A stretch of 64,000 nt of DNA from Chryseobacterium vrystaatense (GCF_000737765.1 NZ_JPRI01000005.1:62001-126000), one strand, 5' to 3'. Positions 41,936-51,546 are shown, counted from the stretch's first letter. Program-made: numbers and translations. The notes: a model not told the origin generated them from the letters alone.

Positions 41936-43402
41936 ATGGCAAATATCACTTTTGGAAGCTATTCACCACCCAAAGAAGAGGTTGATGAAGCTGTAGACAT
42001 TGTTTTTGGCGTTTTTTTCGATGGTACTCTTAATAATAAAGTGAATACCAAAGAAAGAGAAAACAATACGCAGATCTATAAGAAAAACGGTATTAAGACA
42101 TGGACTAAAAAACAGCTGAGCGAAAAAGAAGATACCAGTTATGATAACGATTGGAGCAATGTGGCCCGTATGTCCGAATGCAGCGAAAAAGGATATCAGA
42201 TTTACATAGAAGGTATAGGAACCGAAGATTATCAGGAAGATTCCAGTGATGGCTTCGCTTTTGGAAGCGGGGAGTCAGGGATCCGTAGTAAAGTACGTAA
42301 AGGATGTGAAGAAATTGTAGCAGGGATAAAGAAAAAACTGGGCAATAAAGATACTGTTGGAGTACTTACGCTTGACGTTTTCGGCTTCAGCAGAGGAGCG
42401 GCAGCGGCACGTAATTTTGTTTATGAAATCAGCAAACAAAAGTATAAAGCCAAAAGCACAACCTACAGTAAGCGAAATGTAAATGTTACTATTTATCGTG
42501 ATGATGACGGAAAAGATGTACCCCTGAAAGAGCTGCCTCCAAAAGGACATTTGGGACTAAAACTGGGTGAAGCAGGAATTAAAGTGGAAAGAATTGTGGT
42601 CCGCTTTTTAGGAATATATGATACCGTGTCTTCTCATCATCCCAATTTCTCTGTAAAACCAAATTTCAGCAACGATATTGAAGAACTGCATCTGGATGAC
42701 ATTACTTCTGCAAAAAATATAATCCATTTTATTGCAGCTGATGAGCATAGGGAAAATTTTGACCTCACAAATGTTGCTTATGATAAAGATGCGAAGGGGA
42801 AAAAACAGGTCCCTGTATATTTTGGAATAGAAAAAACATTTCCCGGAGTGCATTCTGATATTGGTGGAAGCTACCTTTCAGAAAGAGAATGGGTAAGAGA
42901 AATAGAAACAGACTGGACCAATAAAAATGATCTCAAACCATTGGAAGACAGACTTGTCGCAGAAGGATGGTACAAGAGAGATCAACTTTCCTATATAGGG
43001 GGGAATATGTATTGGGCATTGACCGGAAAGCGACAGCTTTTACAGACCTACAGCTTTATTCCATTGAAGTTTATGACCGAAAAAGCCAATACTGCAAAGT
43101 GTACTCAAATATCGCTTTCAAAAGTGAATAAGGCTTACGATTTTTCCAAAGATGCTTTACTGGTCCGTGTTGAAACTAAACTGAGAAATTATGTATTTGG
43201 AAACGGAGCACCCTATGACTTTAAATGGTTTACGGATATAGATAAAAAATATAGAGGAAATGAGAAGAACCCCAACTACTTAAAAGAAGTTGATGAACAG
43301 AAGGATCTTAGAACATTAAGAAATAAATACCTGCATTGGTCTGCAGACCGATATGCGATAGGAATGGATCCTAGATCAGACAGAAAAAGAGTGATACACT
43401 AA
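41936..43402 (+). CDS. DUF2235 lipase-type T6SS effector (Tle1-like)
   Basis: The 488-residue protein has FGVFFDGTLNN near residues 24-34 and the nucleophile elbow GFSRGA with Ser152, then FLGIYDTVSSHH with the probable catalytic Asp and GVHSDIGGSY with the probable His. These are the landmarks of DUF2235/Tle1 alpha/beta-hydrolases, which break down membrane phospholipids of target cells. It has no signal peptide, as expected for VgrG-delivered cargo. The DUF2931 lipoprotein upstream is the likely protector. Confidence 0.87.
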   Translation: MANITFGSYSPPKEEVDEAVDIVFGVFFDGTLNNKVNTKERENNTQIYKKNGIKTWTKKQLSEKEDTSYDNDWSNVARMSECSEKGYQIYIEGIGTEDYQEDSSDGFAFGSGESGIRSKVRKGCEEIVAGIKKKLGNKDTVGVLTLDVFGFSRGAAAARNFVYEISKQKYKAKSTTYSKRNVNVTIYRDDDGKDVPLKELPPKGHLGLKLGEAGIKVERIVVRFLGIYDTVSSHHPNFSVKPNFSNDIEELHLDDITSAKNIIHFIAADEHRENFDLTNVAYDKDAKGKKQVPVYFGIEKTFPGVHSDIGGSYLSEREWVREIETDWTNKNDLKPLEDRLVAEGWYKRDQLSYIGGNMYWALTGKRQLLQTYSFIPLKFMTEKANTAKCTQISLSKVNKAYDFSKDALLVRVETKLRNYVFGNGAPYDFKWFTDIDKKYRGNEKNPNYLKEVDEQKDLRTLRNKYLHWSADRYAIGMDPRSDRKRVIH

Positions 43403-43455
43403 TGATCGTGTTGGGTATTGCCCTGTTGGTCATTGATGTACTGAATATTAAATAA
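43402..43455 (+). CDS. Possible 17-residue hydrophobic microprotein
   Basis: ATG at 43402 overlaps the DUF2235 stop (TAATG) and opens a 17-residue frame MIVLGIALLVIDVLNIK ending in TAA at 43455. It is one membrane-helix length. It may be a coupled membrane peptide, the remnant of a longer membrane gene, or chance. Confidence 0.25.
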   Translation: MIVLGIALLVIDVLNIK

Positions 43456-43492
43456 AATAATCGACGGAGAATAGAGTAGCCGGATCATTTTT

Positions 43493-44533
43493 ATGCAGAA
43501 ATTTAACATACATACCGTTCAGAAAGGAGAGAACTTGAAAAGTATAGCCTCACTGTACAGCCTGGATACAGATGCTTTAAAGTTATTTCACAATAACCAC
43601 TGCAATGTCAAAGACATGATCCTGATTGATCTTACGGCTCAAAAGGAATTATTTCTTCCCAGAACCGCAGTGACGGACAAAAGCAGATTGGTAAAATTCG
43701 CAGGAAAAAACACTATTGTTTTCCAACCCGAAAAATCAATGTACAGGTATGGAGTGGCTATTACTATGGAGAACAGCGATCATAAAAATGAACTGAAATA
43801 TGAAACTTCAGTACGATGGCTGAAGACAGAAAATAAACTTCACTTTTTTGAAATAGACAGAACTTCCAGTCTTTATCTCAACGAAGAAGAAGTGAATGAG
43901 ATTGCAGACCTTCTGGCCTATAAAACCTCTAAGGTTTTGTATCCATTACAGATCAGTGTAGATGAACAGGGGAAATTGAATACAGTAGAAAATCTTGAGG
44001 TATTTAAGCAAAGATGGAACGCCGTAAAAGATGAGGTTTACAAAGAGTTTGAAGGAGAAACAGTGGACAGCTACTGTGAAAAAATAGAAAAAGTAATAAA
44101 TGAACCTGATGCGATCATTCTTTATCTTAAAAATGATTACTTCATCCGAACTCTATTTTTCGGAATTTATCAGAGCTTCGGGCAAAATTACCAAACAGAA
44201 ATATCGGAAAGTTTCCCTGTTGTGAATAATCCGGTAGAACCGAAATATGAAATAAAATTAGAAATCGATCCACTGAAAGATGAATACAATCTCGTTTACA
44301 TTGATGGAGAAGGAAGATTAAATGATGAAAGAAGTGTGTATGATTTCATTAATGGGGCACCCTTTTCATTCATCATTGAAGACAGCCCGGTAATGAATCA
44401 TGGAGGAAACTTCAGATTGGCATATTATCTGAACGGAGAAACTTTGCTGTCAGAATCATTGTACTTAGAATGTGATATAGACCTTGAAAAGAAAAAGAAA
44501 ATATCAGTAGTCATTGCGGCTCTGACAGACTAA
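43493..44533 (+). CDS. LysM-domain protein of the T6SS island
   Basis: The 346-residue protein begins with a LysM module (FNIHTVQKGENLKSIASLYSLDTDALKLFHNN, about residues 2-50) and has no signal peptide. The rest is unrecognised, with acidic beta-rich segments (YEIKLEIDPLKDEYNLVYIDGEGRL). LysM modules bind peptidoglycan-type glycans, and cytosolic LysM proteins in T6SS loci often act as adaptors or cargo baseplates. Its position between the lipase and PAAR-like genes fits that, by inference. Confidence 0.75.
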   Translation: MQKFNIHTVQKGENLKSIASLYSLDTDALKLFHNNHCNVKDMILIDLTAQKELFLPRTAVTDKSRLVKFAGKNTIVFQPEKSMYRYGVAITMENSDHKNELKYETSVRWLKTENKLHFFEIDRTSSLYLNEEEVNEIADLLAYKTSKVLYPLQISVDEQGKLNTVENLEVFKQRWNAVKDEVYKEFEGETVDSYCEKIEKVINEPDAIILYLKNDYFIRTLFFGIYQSFGQNYQTEISESFPVVNNPVEPKYEIKLEIDPLKDEYNLVYIDGEGRLNDERSVYDFINGAPFSFIIEDSPVMNHGGNFRLAYYLNGETLLSESLYLECDIDLEKKKKISVVIAALTD

Positions 44534-44554
44534 TTGAAAAAAAAACGTAACAAC

Positions 44555-45601
44555 ATGAAAATTAAAACCAATCATAAACTTTCCCTACTTGTTTTTATAC
44601 TAAGCTTTAGCCTGTATTTCGGGCAGAAAGCTGAATTTAATATCCCGAAAGATATAGAGACCTTACAAAACTCGATTTTTCATTTCCAGAATGACTTCAC
44701 AAAAGATGAAGCCAAAGACGCAGCTGCATCTGACAGCGATTTCTCAACGACTGTTGATCTCTACAATCTGAAGTACGATGCTGGCAGCAAAAATCCTTAT
44801 CTGGATTTAGCTTTAAAAAGTGGCTCAAAACCCAAGCAGTTTATTCAGCAGGCAGTTTGGAAGGTTAATTTGAAAAAGATCTCTTCAAAAAGTACCAAAG
44901 CCACCATTTTTCTTGAGCAGATAATTCCTGACAGCTGGTCAAAAAAAGAAGTAGATACAAAACTTAGCAAATCCACAGGTAAATTAGAGAAAGAGATCAA
45001 AGAGTTTCTTTTAAAATATAAACCAGAAGCGCCTTCAAATGATGTGGAAGAAACAGACAGCGTATACGTTGCAGATGCTTCAACACAAGCCTATTCAACC
45101 ACTGAACCCCTACCTTCTGAAGCAGTAAAGCCACAAAAGAAAACAGTCTCTAAAAAATTACAGAACCTGTTCAGCAAGAAACAGTTTATAGCATTGCCTG
45201 CTGCATCAGATACTTTCACCAAACTTTTACAGGTAAAACCTACTCAATTGGAATGTAAAGACTGTAAAAATGAAAAATATTCCAACTGGGATTTTGATGA
45301 TTTTAATATGATTTATGCTCATATGAATAGCGGAGAAGAGTATTATGCCATTCAGTATTATGGGGAGAATATTGTTTCAGGATTGCCGCATGGCCTGGCA
45401 TTTAATGATAGTTCACCCTCTGAATGTAAGCAGAAATTTGCCAGATACAATGCTCAGCTTTATCAGACAACAGTAGATACAGATGAAAACTCATCAAAAG
45501 CATTAACAGTCGTTACTTTCAAGATGAATACCTCTTTTGTCCGTCTTGAATTTGGGAATGAATATTTAACACGACTAGTAATATCCAATAAAGAATTTTA
45601 A
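44555..45601 (+). CDS. Exported hypothetical protein of the T6SS island, 348 aa
   Basis: The ATG at 44555 gives a signal peptide (LSLLVFILSFSLYFGQ); an in-frame TTG at 44534 is less likely. The rest is Lys/Ser-rich with KFARYNAQLYQTTVDTDENSS and a terminal TRLVISNKEF, and there is no known domain. Being exported while neighbouring cargo is not, it could be an envelope-located immunity or anchoring protein. I cannot assign it. Confidence 0.6.
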   Translation: MKIKTNHKLSLLVFILSFSLYFGQKAEFNIPKDIETLQNSIFHFQNDFTKDEAKDAAASDSDFSTTVDLYNLKYDAGSKNPYLDLALKSGSKPKQFIQQAVWKVNLKKISSKSTKATIFLEQIIPDSWSKKEVDTKLSKSTGKLEKEIKEFLLKYKPEAPSNDVEETDSVYVADASTQAYSTTEPLPSEAVKPQKKTVSKKLQNLFSKKQFIALPAASDTFTKLLQVKPTQLECKDCKNEKYSNWDFDDFNMIYAHMNSGEEYYAIQYYGENIVSGLPHGLAFNDSSPSECKQKFARYNAQLYQTTVDTDENSSKALTVVTFKMNTSFVRLEFGNEYLTRLVISNKEF

Positions 45602-45603
45602 AC

Positions 45604-46092
45604 ATGGCAGAAAAACATATTGTAGTGCAGGGTGCTATGTGCAAATGCCAGTTCGGACAGGTTCCGGACAAACTTAAAGTGCTCTCACACCAGAAAGAAT
45701 ACGCTAATGATAAAGATGCCTCCAAAAAGCTTATCGTGACAACGAAGGAGCTGGGTGCTGCCACATTCGAGAAAAATACATTTGGGAACTGTGTAAAAAT
45801 GGGCGTTCCACCACCTCCATGCAAAATTATGGTTACCGAGTGGAAAGATTATTATGAAAAAGTACAGCTCAGTAACGGAGGGTATATTGTTTTGGAAACA
45901 AGTAAAGCCATCTGTGCTGTTGCGGGAACACCCTGTATTGAAATTATAGACCACGGACAGAGAACGGAAGGCAGTCCGCAGAATTTTAAAAATGCAGATA
46001 AAGATGTGCAGCAGCAGATCAATCCTCTGGTGGATGCAAAGGAAATGTATAATGAGCAACCTGCTTATGGTGGGCAGGATGGTGTAATCTAA
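45604..46092 (+). CDS. DUF4280 PAAR-like spike tip protein
   Basis: The 162-residue protein has the DUF4280 pattern: KHIVVQGAMCKCQFGQVPDKLKV, TFEKNTFGNCVKMGVPPPPCK with paired Cys, and AICAVAGTPCIEIIDHGQ. This family is the Bacteroidota and Proteobacteria PAAR-like cone that caps VgrG and sharpens the spike. It lies two bases after the preceding gene and 11 before the large OmpA-domain protein, which is its likely passenger. Confidence 0.85.
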   Translation: MAEKHIVVQGAMCKCQFGQVPDKLKVLSHQKEYANDKDASKKLIVTTKELGAATFEKNTFGNCVKMGVPPPPCKIMVTEWKDYYEKVQLSNGGYIVLETSKAICAVAGTPCIEIIDHGQRTEGSPQNFKNADKDVQQQINPLVDAKEMYNEQPAYGGQDGVI

Positions 46093-46103
46093 ACGACAGA
46101 GAA

Positions 46104-48899
46104 ATGGCTAAAGGTGTAAAAAAAATACAGATTACAAAAGGACTTTATTATCCCGATATGTCGGTTAAAGGTCAGAGGGTTACTCTGAAACCTGATCAAT
46201 GGGTTTATTTTGGCGTTGAAGAATGGCTGCCCGACACTACCGCTGAAGATAAGAAGAAGGAGATTATCTGGATGAGGCAAACCAATGACAAAAAAATTAT
46301 CATTAACCAGGCACCTTCAAAAGGGGGATATAAATTTTTGATATCCAAACAGTTTTGTGGGAGCTACCACTATTATATCGAAGCCAGCCTATCCGGCAAA
46401 AGAGATCCGAAAAACAATACGGGGCTCTATGTAAAAGGCTGGTGTGAACCTAAAATTGTAAGCAGTAAGTGGACCACTCAGCGGGGAAGCAAAGTCAGTA
46501 TTAAAAATCAGAATAAAGTCAATTATATTTCCTACGGTCACATTGTCTATCTTAACCTGATAACGGAAGGGCTCAATGGAAATAACGTCATTATTGAAGT
46601 TTGGAATCAGCAGTATGCCAGAGAAGATAAGCCGATCCATGTGTATACCAACGTACAGGTCATAGACGGGGAAGTCAATCTGAAGATAGAGAATACCTAT
46701 TCATGGATGGCTCATGTAGAAAATATACAGAATGTAGAAGAATTTTATATTAAAGTAAAAGATTCAGCATCTAAAAAATATATCAAAGACGACCGGGGTG
46801 ATGACCTTCATGCGATTTATCTGAACGTTAAAAATAAGGTCGTTACCACCAATGCCAATGTCAGCAAAAACCAAACCCCTACAAAGGTTTATAAACCGGA
46901 TGTAAGTGCTGTAAGGTATGAACCCTGTAAATTTGAAGTGATCAATATTACAGAGCCAGAGGTAAAAGACGGTAAAGCAGAAAACACAACAGCTTTGCTC
47001 TTTAATAATGGTGACGGGCTGAAACAGCTTAAAACTGGTCCTTTGCAGGAGCATATTCAGAGAACTATCTTTTACAAATTTGATTCTACGGTCATTGACA
47101 AAGATGGGGAAGCCATACTCAATAATGTACTGAAATTTCTTCTGGAGCATAAAGACTCCACCATCAACCTGAGTGGTTATGCCTGTGTCATAGGAAAAGA
47201 GAATTATAATAAAGGACTTTCCCAGAAAAGATCAGATATTGTAAAGAAATTTTTTGCCGACGGAGGGCTCGACCCGCAGAGAATTATTTCTACAGGAAAA
47301 GGAGAAGTGGACCCTACCGATGATAAAATGGGAAGGGATAACATCAAGTACAAAGATGAAAAAGAATATGAAAATAACAGAAGAGTAGATATTTCTTTCG
47401 TATTCAATGCTCATGATGCACAAACCATTATGTACGAATTGGTGGCTCCCAGTATTTCTGACAAGAAAGAACTTACAGTGGATGTCATAGGTTTTGATAC
47501 CAAGATCTGTTTCCGCGACAGCAAGCATAAGCATAAAAAAGAAATTTATGTAGTGGATGTAGGACAGGCGATCGATGCAGGGGATACAAAAAAAGTCTTT
47601 ACGACACCCTCTTTCAATTATTCAGTATATTCCGATCTGTCTCAGTTCACTGCACTTCCTGTAAGATATTTATGGCCGGCCGGTACCAATCCAAACCAGT
47701 TTCATCTTCATGTGCACAGCTGCAGGTATTACAGCAACGAAAAAAGGACTACAGTATTGATGAAAGTCTATCCGGACATCAAATGGACACTAAGCTTTAC
47801 ACTCAATCTTACCAATGACCTCAGTGTAACATGGATGAACATGGATCCGCATGAGCATAAAGAACTGCAGAAAAGAGCCGGTAAAATGGGGGCCGAAAAA
47901 AGATGGAAGCAGAAAGATGCTTCGTTGGGATTCAGCCTTAAAGCAAAATGGAATAACGATAAACAGGAAGACGAATTTAAATACGAATACGAAACCAAGT
48001 TTAAAAAGATATACGATACTTTTGCTTCTATTGGAGCCGTATCAGATGGAATTACCAGCCAGGCTAAAGGAAAGGTACGGTCGATTTCACCAAAAGGGAT
48101 TCCGGTAAGTTTTGCCGTTAAACCTCCCAATTTAGAGCTGTCCGGTAACTGGCTTTTAAAACATCCGAAAGACAATAATAAGATCCTCGGCACAGAAGTG
48201 GCTATAGGATTAAAAGCTAGTCCACTGATCGGGTTAGAAATGACCGTGGATCTCTTGGGGGCGCTTGTATTTGGAATTTCAGGGGCAGTCAGCGGAGGTA
48301 CTGCAGCACCGGGAGTTACAAGACTGTATCAGGAAATTCAGGGAAAACTGAAATCCGGAATTGATGTAGGCAATGATAATGCAGGTTTTAAAGCTTCGGT
48401 TGATATCTTTATGGACCTTATCATTTCAAGTATTATAGAAGTGGAATCTGAATTTAAGTTTAATACTGCCGGAAAACTGAAAGATTCTGATTTTAAAATT
48501 TCAGCTAAAAGTAAACTTAAAGTAGAATTAAAAGTAGGTGTTAAAATTCAGGGTGAGGTTTCATTAGCCATCATCAAAGCGGAAGCTTACTTTGAGGCAT
48601 CCGCATCAGGAAGTGCTTCAGTAACTTTTGGACATGGAATCAACTATGACGAAAAGGGACTTTATTACCGGCCGGCCTTAGGGTTTGACGGACTTGATGC
48701 TCAGTATCTTGTCACCATAAGCGTTGGTCTGGCTATTAAAATTGCAAAAAATAAACATAAAGTAGAAGAAAGCAGAAACGGAAAATATGAAATTGCAAAA
48801 GGTGAATATAAAAATGTAATCCCTCCTTTTGACGTCATAAAGGAATTAGAATCGTACTTTGGAATGGATGCAAACATTCCGATAATTAAAAATGATTAA
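46104..48899 (+). CDS. Large OmpA-domain protein, candidate T6SS effector
   Basis: The 931-residue protein has no signal peptide. Residues 1-310 are beta-rich repeats of unknown type. Residues about 318-435 are an OmpA-like peptidoglycan-associated domain (YKFDSTVIDKDGEAILNNVL, LSGYACVIG, GLSQKRSDIVKKFF, and NNRRVDISF). From about 650 on there are Ala/Gly-rich amphipathic segments (LGTEVAIGLKASPLIGLEMT, LLGALVFGISGAVSGG, AYFEASASGSASVTFG) like a membrane-inserting or barrel-type toxin tail. It follows the PAAR-like gene by 11 bases, so VgrG/PAAR delivery is likely. Its activity is unknown. Confidence 0.7.
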   Translation: MAKGVKKIQITKGLYYPDMSVKGQRVTLKPDQWVYFGVEEWLPDTTAEDKKKEIIWMRQTNDKKIIINQAPSKGGYKFLISKQFCGSYHYYIEASLSGKRDPKNNTGLYVKGWCEPKIVSSKWTTQRGSKVSIKNQNKVNYISYGHIVYLNLITEGLNGNNVIIEVWNQQYAREDKPIHVYTNVQVIDGEVNLKIENTYSWMAHVENIQNVEEFYIKVKDSASKKYIKDDRGDDLHAIYLNVKNKVVTTNANVSKNQTPTKVYKPDVSAVRYEPCKFEVINITEPEVKDGKAENTTALLFNNGDGLKQLKTGPLQEHIQRTIFYKFDSTVIDKDGEAILNNVLKFLLEHKDSTINLSGYACVIGKENYNKGLSQKRSDIVKKFFADGGLDPQRIISTGKGEVDPTDDKMGRDNIKYKDEKEYENNRRVDISFVFNAHDAQTIMYELVAPSISDKKELTVDVIGFDTKICFRDSKHKHKKEIYVVDVGQAIDAGDTKKVFTTPSFNYSVYSDLSQFTALPVRYLWPAGTNPNQFHLHVHSCRYYSNEKRTTVLMKVYPDIKWTLSFTLNLTNDLSVTWMNMDPHEHKELQKRAGKMGAEKRWKQKDASLGFSLKAKWNNDKQEDEFKYEYETKFKKIYDTFASIGAVSDGITSQAKGKVRSISPKGIPVSFAVKPPNLELSGNWLLKHPKDNNKILGTEVAIGLKASPLIGLEMTVDLLGALVFGISGAVSGGTAAPGVTRLYQEIQGKLKSGIDVGNDNAGFKASVDIFMDLIISSIIEVESEFKFNTAGKLKDSDFKISAKSKLKVELKVGVKIQGEVSLAIIKAEAYFEASASGSASVTFGHGINYDEKGLYYRPALGFDGLDAQYLVTISVGLAIKIAKNKHKVEESRNGKYEIAKGEYKNVIPPFDVIKELESYFGMDANIPIIKND

Positions 48900-48908
48900 T
48901 ACTATACA

Positions 48909-49496
48909 ATGAAGAATCTTATTTTATTATTTAGCTTTTTAGCTATTGTATCATGCAATGGGCAAACCGATCTGGAAACTTTAAAGTTTGATGAAAAAGT
49001 ACCGGAAAATATGGTGAAAGGAGAGAAGGAAACAGAAGCCACTTATGGTTTGTTATCCTACAGACAGGCCGACATTCAAAATTATAAGCTGGGTTCAGCT
49101 ACTTTTTCTGCATATACAGTTCCAAATGGATATGACTATTCAAACAATAATCTCGCAGTTTTTGTAAACACCTACCAGAATAACAATTATCTGGGATTTG
49201 TCCTGAATCTGGCCAAAGAAGATGAAGGAAAAAAGACCATTGGCTACCTCACCAAAACATATGGAAGTCCGGAAAAAAGACAGACTGATAAAACAGGACT
49301 CGCTTATTTTTGGGATGCAGCATCCAAAAATAAATGGATATTTGTAACGCAAACTCAGGAATCAACACGGGAAAATGCGAAATATACCAGCACCAAACTG
49401 GTTGTGGTAAAGAAGGGAACGAAAGTAGATAATTCTTCTGACGCCGGTGTTTTCTCAATCCTCGACAGTTTTAACCTTGCCTATCCAAAAAAATAA
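48909..49496 (+). CDS. Hypothetical lipoprotein, candidate immunity protein
   Basis: The 195-residue protein has a lipoprotein signal (LLFSFLAIVSC) and no recognised domain. It lies nine bases after the large OmpA-domain gene, the position typical of the immunity gene for a T6SS effector acting in the periplasm or envelope. That role is inferred from position and localisation only. Confidence 0.6.
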   Translation: MKNLILLFSFLAIVSCNGQTDLETLKFDEKVPENMVKGEKETEATYGLLSYRQADIQNYKLGSATFSAYTVPNGYDYSNNNLAVFVNTYQNNNYLGFVLNLAKEDEGKKTIGYLTKTYGSPEKRQTDKTGLAYFWDAASKNKWIFVTQTQESTRENAKYTSTKLVVVKKGTKVDNSSDAGVFSILDSFNLAYPKK

Positions 49497-49499
49497 AAA

Positions 49500-50270
49500 A
49501 TGAAGCCTTATTACGAAATAGACTTTAGTGCGGTCATGTGTTCTTTTCAGATCAAAATAAATGATGTGGAACTGATCTCAATGAGTATAGAAGGGGAGAC
49601 CAGATCAGACTTTCCGGTTAATCATCTTATCTTAGAAAGTGGTAAACAAACCATTGAAGTTAAGGGATTACCCATGACCGGCCAAAAAGAAATGCATGAT
49701 GATTCCTACATCAGATACAGGGTCAATATGTATGATATGGCTTCAGGAGAATATGTTTTTGTCAGGCAGTTTGAAGAATATTTTACCAAAAAGCCGGACA
49801 AAAATATTCCCTTTATAGGTCATCAAAGCACATTCAGTGCTGAGGTACCCTATACGTTGGATGCATGGCAGAAAGGAAAGGATCTGAAAAATGTAAAATT
49901 TGACGTTAAAGAAAAGCTGATCAAAAAGTATAATGAAATGATCAGGCTGATCAGCGCAGGTAATTATAACGCATTTATTTCTCAATATCAGAAAAGAGAA
50001 ACCAATAATGCTTTAGCCATGTACCTGGGGCAACAACAGGCCGAAAGCAGAATGGGAGGTGTGATTTCCGATATGAAGAACGGATTTAAAGTACAGGAGC
50101 TTACAGATGATGTCTATGTAGAGTATTCAGCATACGGAAAGCTTGCCGCTCTGAAACGGACCGACATGATGTCTGCCTTACGTCTTGAAAATGCCAAAAC
50201 CGAAGAGGAATTGGTTTTACCGATAACATTTTATATTCCAGAGGGGAAAGATGAATTCGAGGCGATTTAA
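49500..50270 (+). CDS. Hypothetical protein at the end of the T6SS island, 256 aa
   Basis: The protein starts three bases after the lipoprotein stop and has no signal peptide. It has an N-terminal beta-sandwich-like pattern (FQIKINDVELISMSIEGETRSD) and a helical second half (LIKKYNEMIRLISAGNYNAFISQYQKRE). I do not recognise the family. It is the last gene before a terminator and belongs to the same transcript. Confidence 0.6.
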   Translation: MKPYYEIDFSAVMCSFQIKINDVELISMSIEGETRSDFPVNHLILESGKQTIEVKGLPMTGQKEMHDDSYIRYRVNMYDMASGEYVFVRQFEEYFTKKPDKNIPFIGHQSTFSAEVPYTLDAWQKGKDLKNVKFDVKEKLIKKYNEMIRLISAGNYNAFISQYQKRETNNALAMYLGQQQAESRMGGVISDMKNGFKVQELTDDVYVEYSAYGKLAALKRTDMMSALRLENAKTEEELVLPITFYIPEGKDEFEAI

Positions 50271-50295
50271 AACATCTTCTGATATTTAGAATGAT

Positions 50296-50336
50296 ATAAA
50301 GCTGCTTTCAAATACCTTTTGGATCAGCTTTTTTTC
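50296..50336 (+). terminator. Terminator at the end of the T6SS island
   Basis: AAAGCTG (50298-50304) pairs with CAGCTTT (50325-50331), with an inner CAAA/TTTG pairing. Seven T residues in all run from the base of the stem into the tail, about 30 bases after the last stop. Confidence 0.65.
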
Positions 50337-50408
50337 TTATCTGTAAACGGGTATTGATAAAACAAATATTAGGGTAATAATTTTTTCCTGATTATTGATC
50401 AAAAAATA

Positions 50409-50416
50409 TAATTTTG
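50409..50416 (+). promoter_or_regulatory. Putative -7 box for the lipocalin-like lipoprotein gene
   Basis: TAATTTTG matches TAnnTTTG and lies 24 bases before the ATG at 50441. Confidence 0.4.
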
Positions 50417-50440
50417 TTTTTTATATTAAATAGATATTAA

Positions 50441-50794
50441 ATGAAACAAATTTTAATTATTTTAGGTTGTTTTTTAGCTCTAAGCTGTAATTCTCAAAAA
50501 AAGAAAGATGCCAGACTTATTGGTAAGTGGGACGGCTCTCTTAAAGATTTAAAAACCGGAAGCTCCATGGAAAAGATTGTTTTGGAATTTACTAAAGACG
50601 GTAAATTTCTTCAGCATATGGGAGAAGGAAAAATGCAGAACACCATAGAATCAAGTTTTGAAATACAAAATGATAAAATAATAAGCGTAGATAAAGGCAC
50701 CACAGAAAAAAACGAATGTACCTACACCATTAAAGATGATACTTTGACCATTCTGTATGAGGGGATTGAGAATAAATACATCAAAACTAAATAG
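50441..50794 (+). CDS. Lipocalin-like lipoprotein, 117 aa
   Basis: A lipoprotein signal (LGCFLALSC) precedes a domain starting LIGKWDGSLKDLKTGSSM and continuing with LEFTKDGKFLQHMG and beta-strand alternation to the end. The GxW-type opening and length fit the small lipocalin-like proteins common in Bacteroidota. It is probably an envelope ligand-binding protein. It is separated from the T6SS island by a terminator. Confidence 0.7.
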   Translation: MKQILIILGCFLALSCNSQKKKDARLIGKWDGSLKDLKTGSSMEKIVLEFTKDGKFLQHMGEGKMQNTIESSFEIQNDKIISVDKGTTEKNECTYTIKDDTLTILYEGIENKYIKTK

Positions 50795-50895
50795 AATGTA
50801 AATAGTTTAGGTAAGACTGACTAAGACGAATGGCAAAGCCTTTCTCTGCCTTACGTCCCAGATTTTTAGCTTGAATTGGAGAAACAACTGTACCC

Positions 50896-51414
50896 ATGAA
50901 TCATCATAGATTAAGAAAAATATCATTTAACGATGAGGGATTCACCTTGGATATTCCAATTTTAGATGAGACTCATTTTATCTCCTGGAATTCAATAGAT
51001 ACCATTATTTATGGCCCGGAAATCCTGTATAAAGATCATTCAGAATTTATTATATACCTCAATCGGCCCCCTGTAATAAGATTAAAAGAAAATGCCTGGT
51101 GGCTGAACCGATGGACGTTCCGGATAAAAAATAAGAAAAAAAGAAAAATCAGAATATCTGATGAATGGAATAGAGATTTTTCTGTCTTTATAATTAATAT
51201 AAGCCGGTATCTTGAAAATGTAAAGAACGTTGATCTTGACAGAGACAGAAGGAAAGGTATTTTAATCAATAGAACTGAAACCCGAAAAGCAAACAGCATT
51301 GAAATAAAAGAACACTGGAAACCTGAAAAAACAACAGACTTTAAATGGGAGATGGTTTTTGACAGATATAACAAAACCGTTGAAGATATTTATCATAGAG
51401 ATAAAGGGATTTAG
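50896..51414 (+). CDS. Hypothetical protein, 172 aa
   Basis: The protein is soluble and highly charged (RIKNKKKRKIRISDEWNRD), with no signal peptide and no recognised motif. The first half has alternating strands (GFTLDIPILDETHFISWNSIDTIIY) that resemble a PH-like fold, which is only an impression. The gene stands alone, with about 100 bases on each side. Confidence 0.5.
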   Translation: MNHHRLRKISFNDEGFTLDIPILDETHFISWNSIDTIIYGPEILYKDHSEFIIYLNRPPVIRLKENAWWLNRWTFRIKNKKKRKIRISDEWNRDFSVFIINISRYLENVKNVDLDRDRRKGILINRTETRKANSIEIKEHWKPEKTTDFKWEMVFDRYNKTVEDIYHRDKGI

Positions 51415-51546
51415 AGGTTTCTGTAATGAAAAAATAAAGTTGAAAACCCACATTTACTGTATTTCATTTTTAATGGGAAAAACGTATTTTTGAAAATTGA
51501 GAGCATCAATACCATCATAAAAAAGGGAGCTCAGTACATAAAAAAA

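Noticed and set aside
38149..50270. Reading the T6SS region as a phage tail module
   Set aside because: TssD, VgrG, DUF4280, DUF2931 and DUF2235 together are a T6SS-iii cargo set; no phage capsid, terminase or integrase gene is nearby.
50830..50874. A short ATG frame before the 172-residue unknown gene
   Set aside because: It has only 14 codons and no supporting signals.
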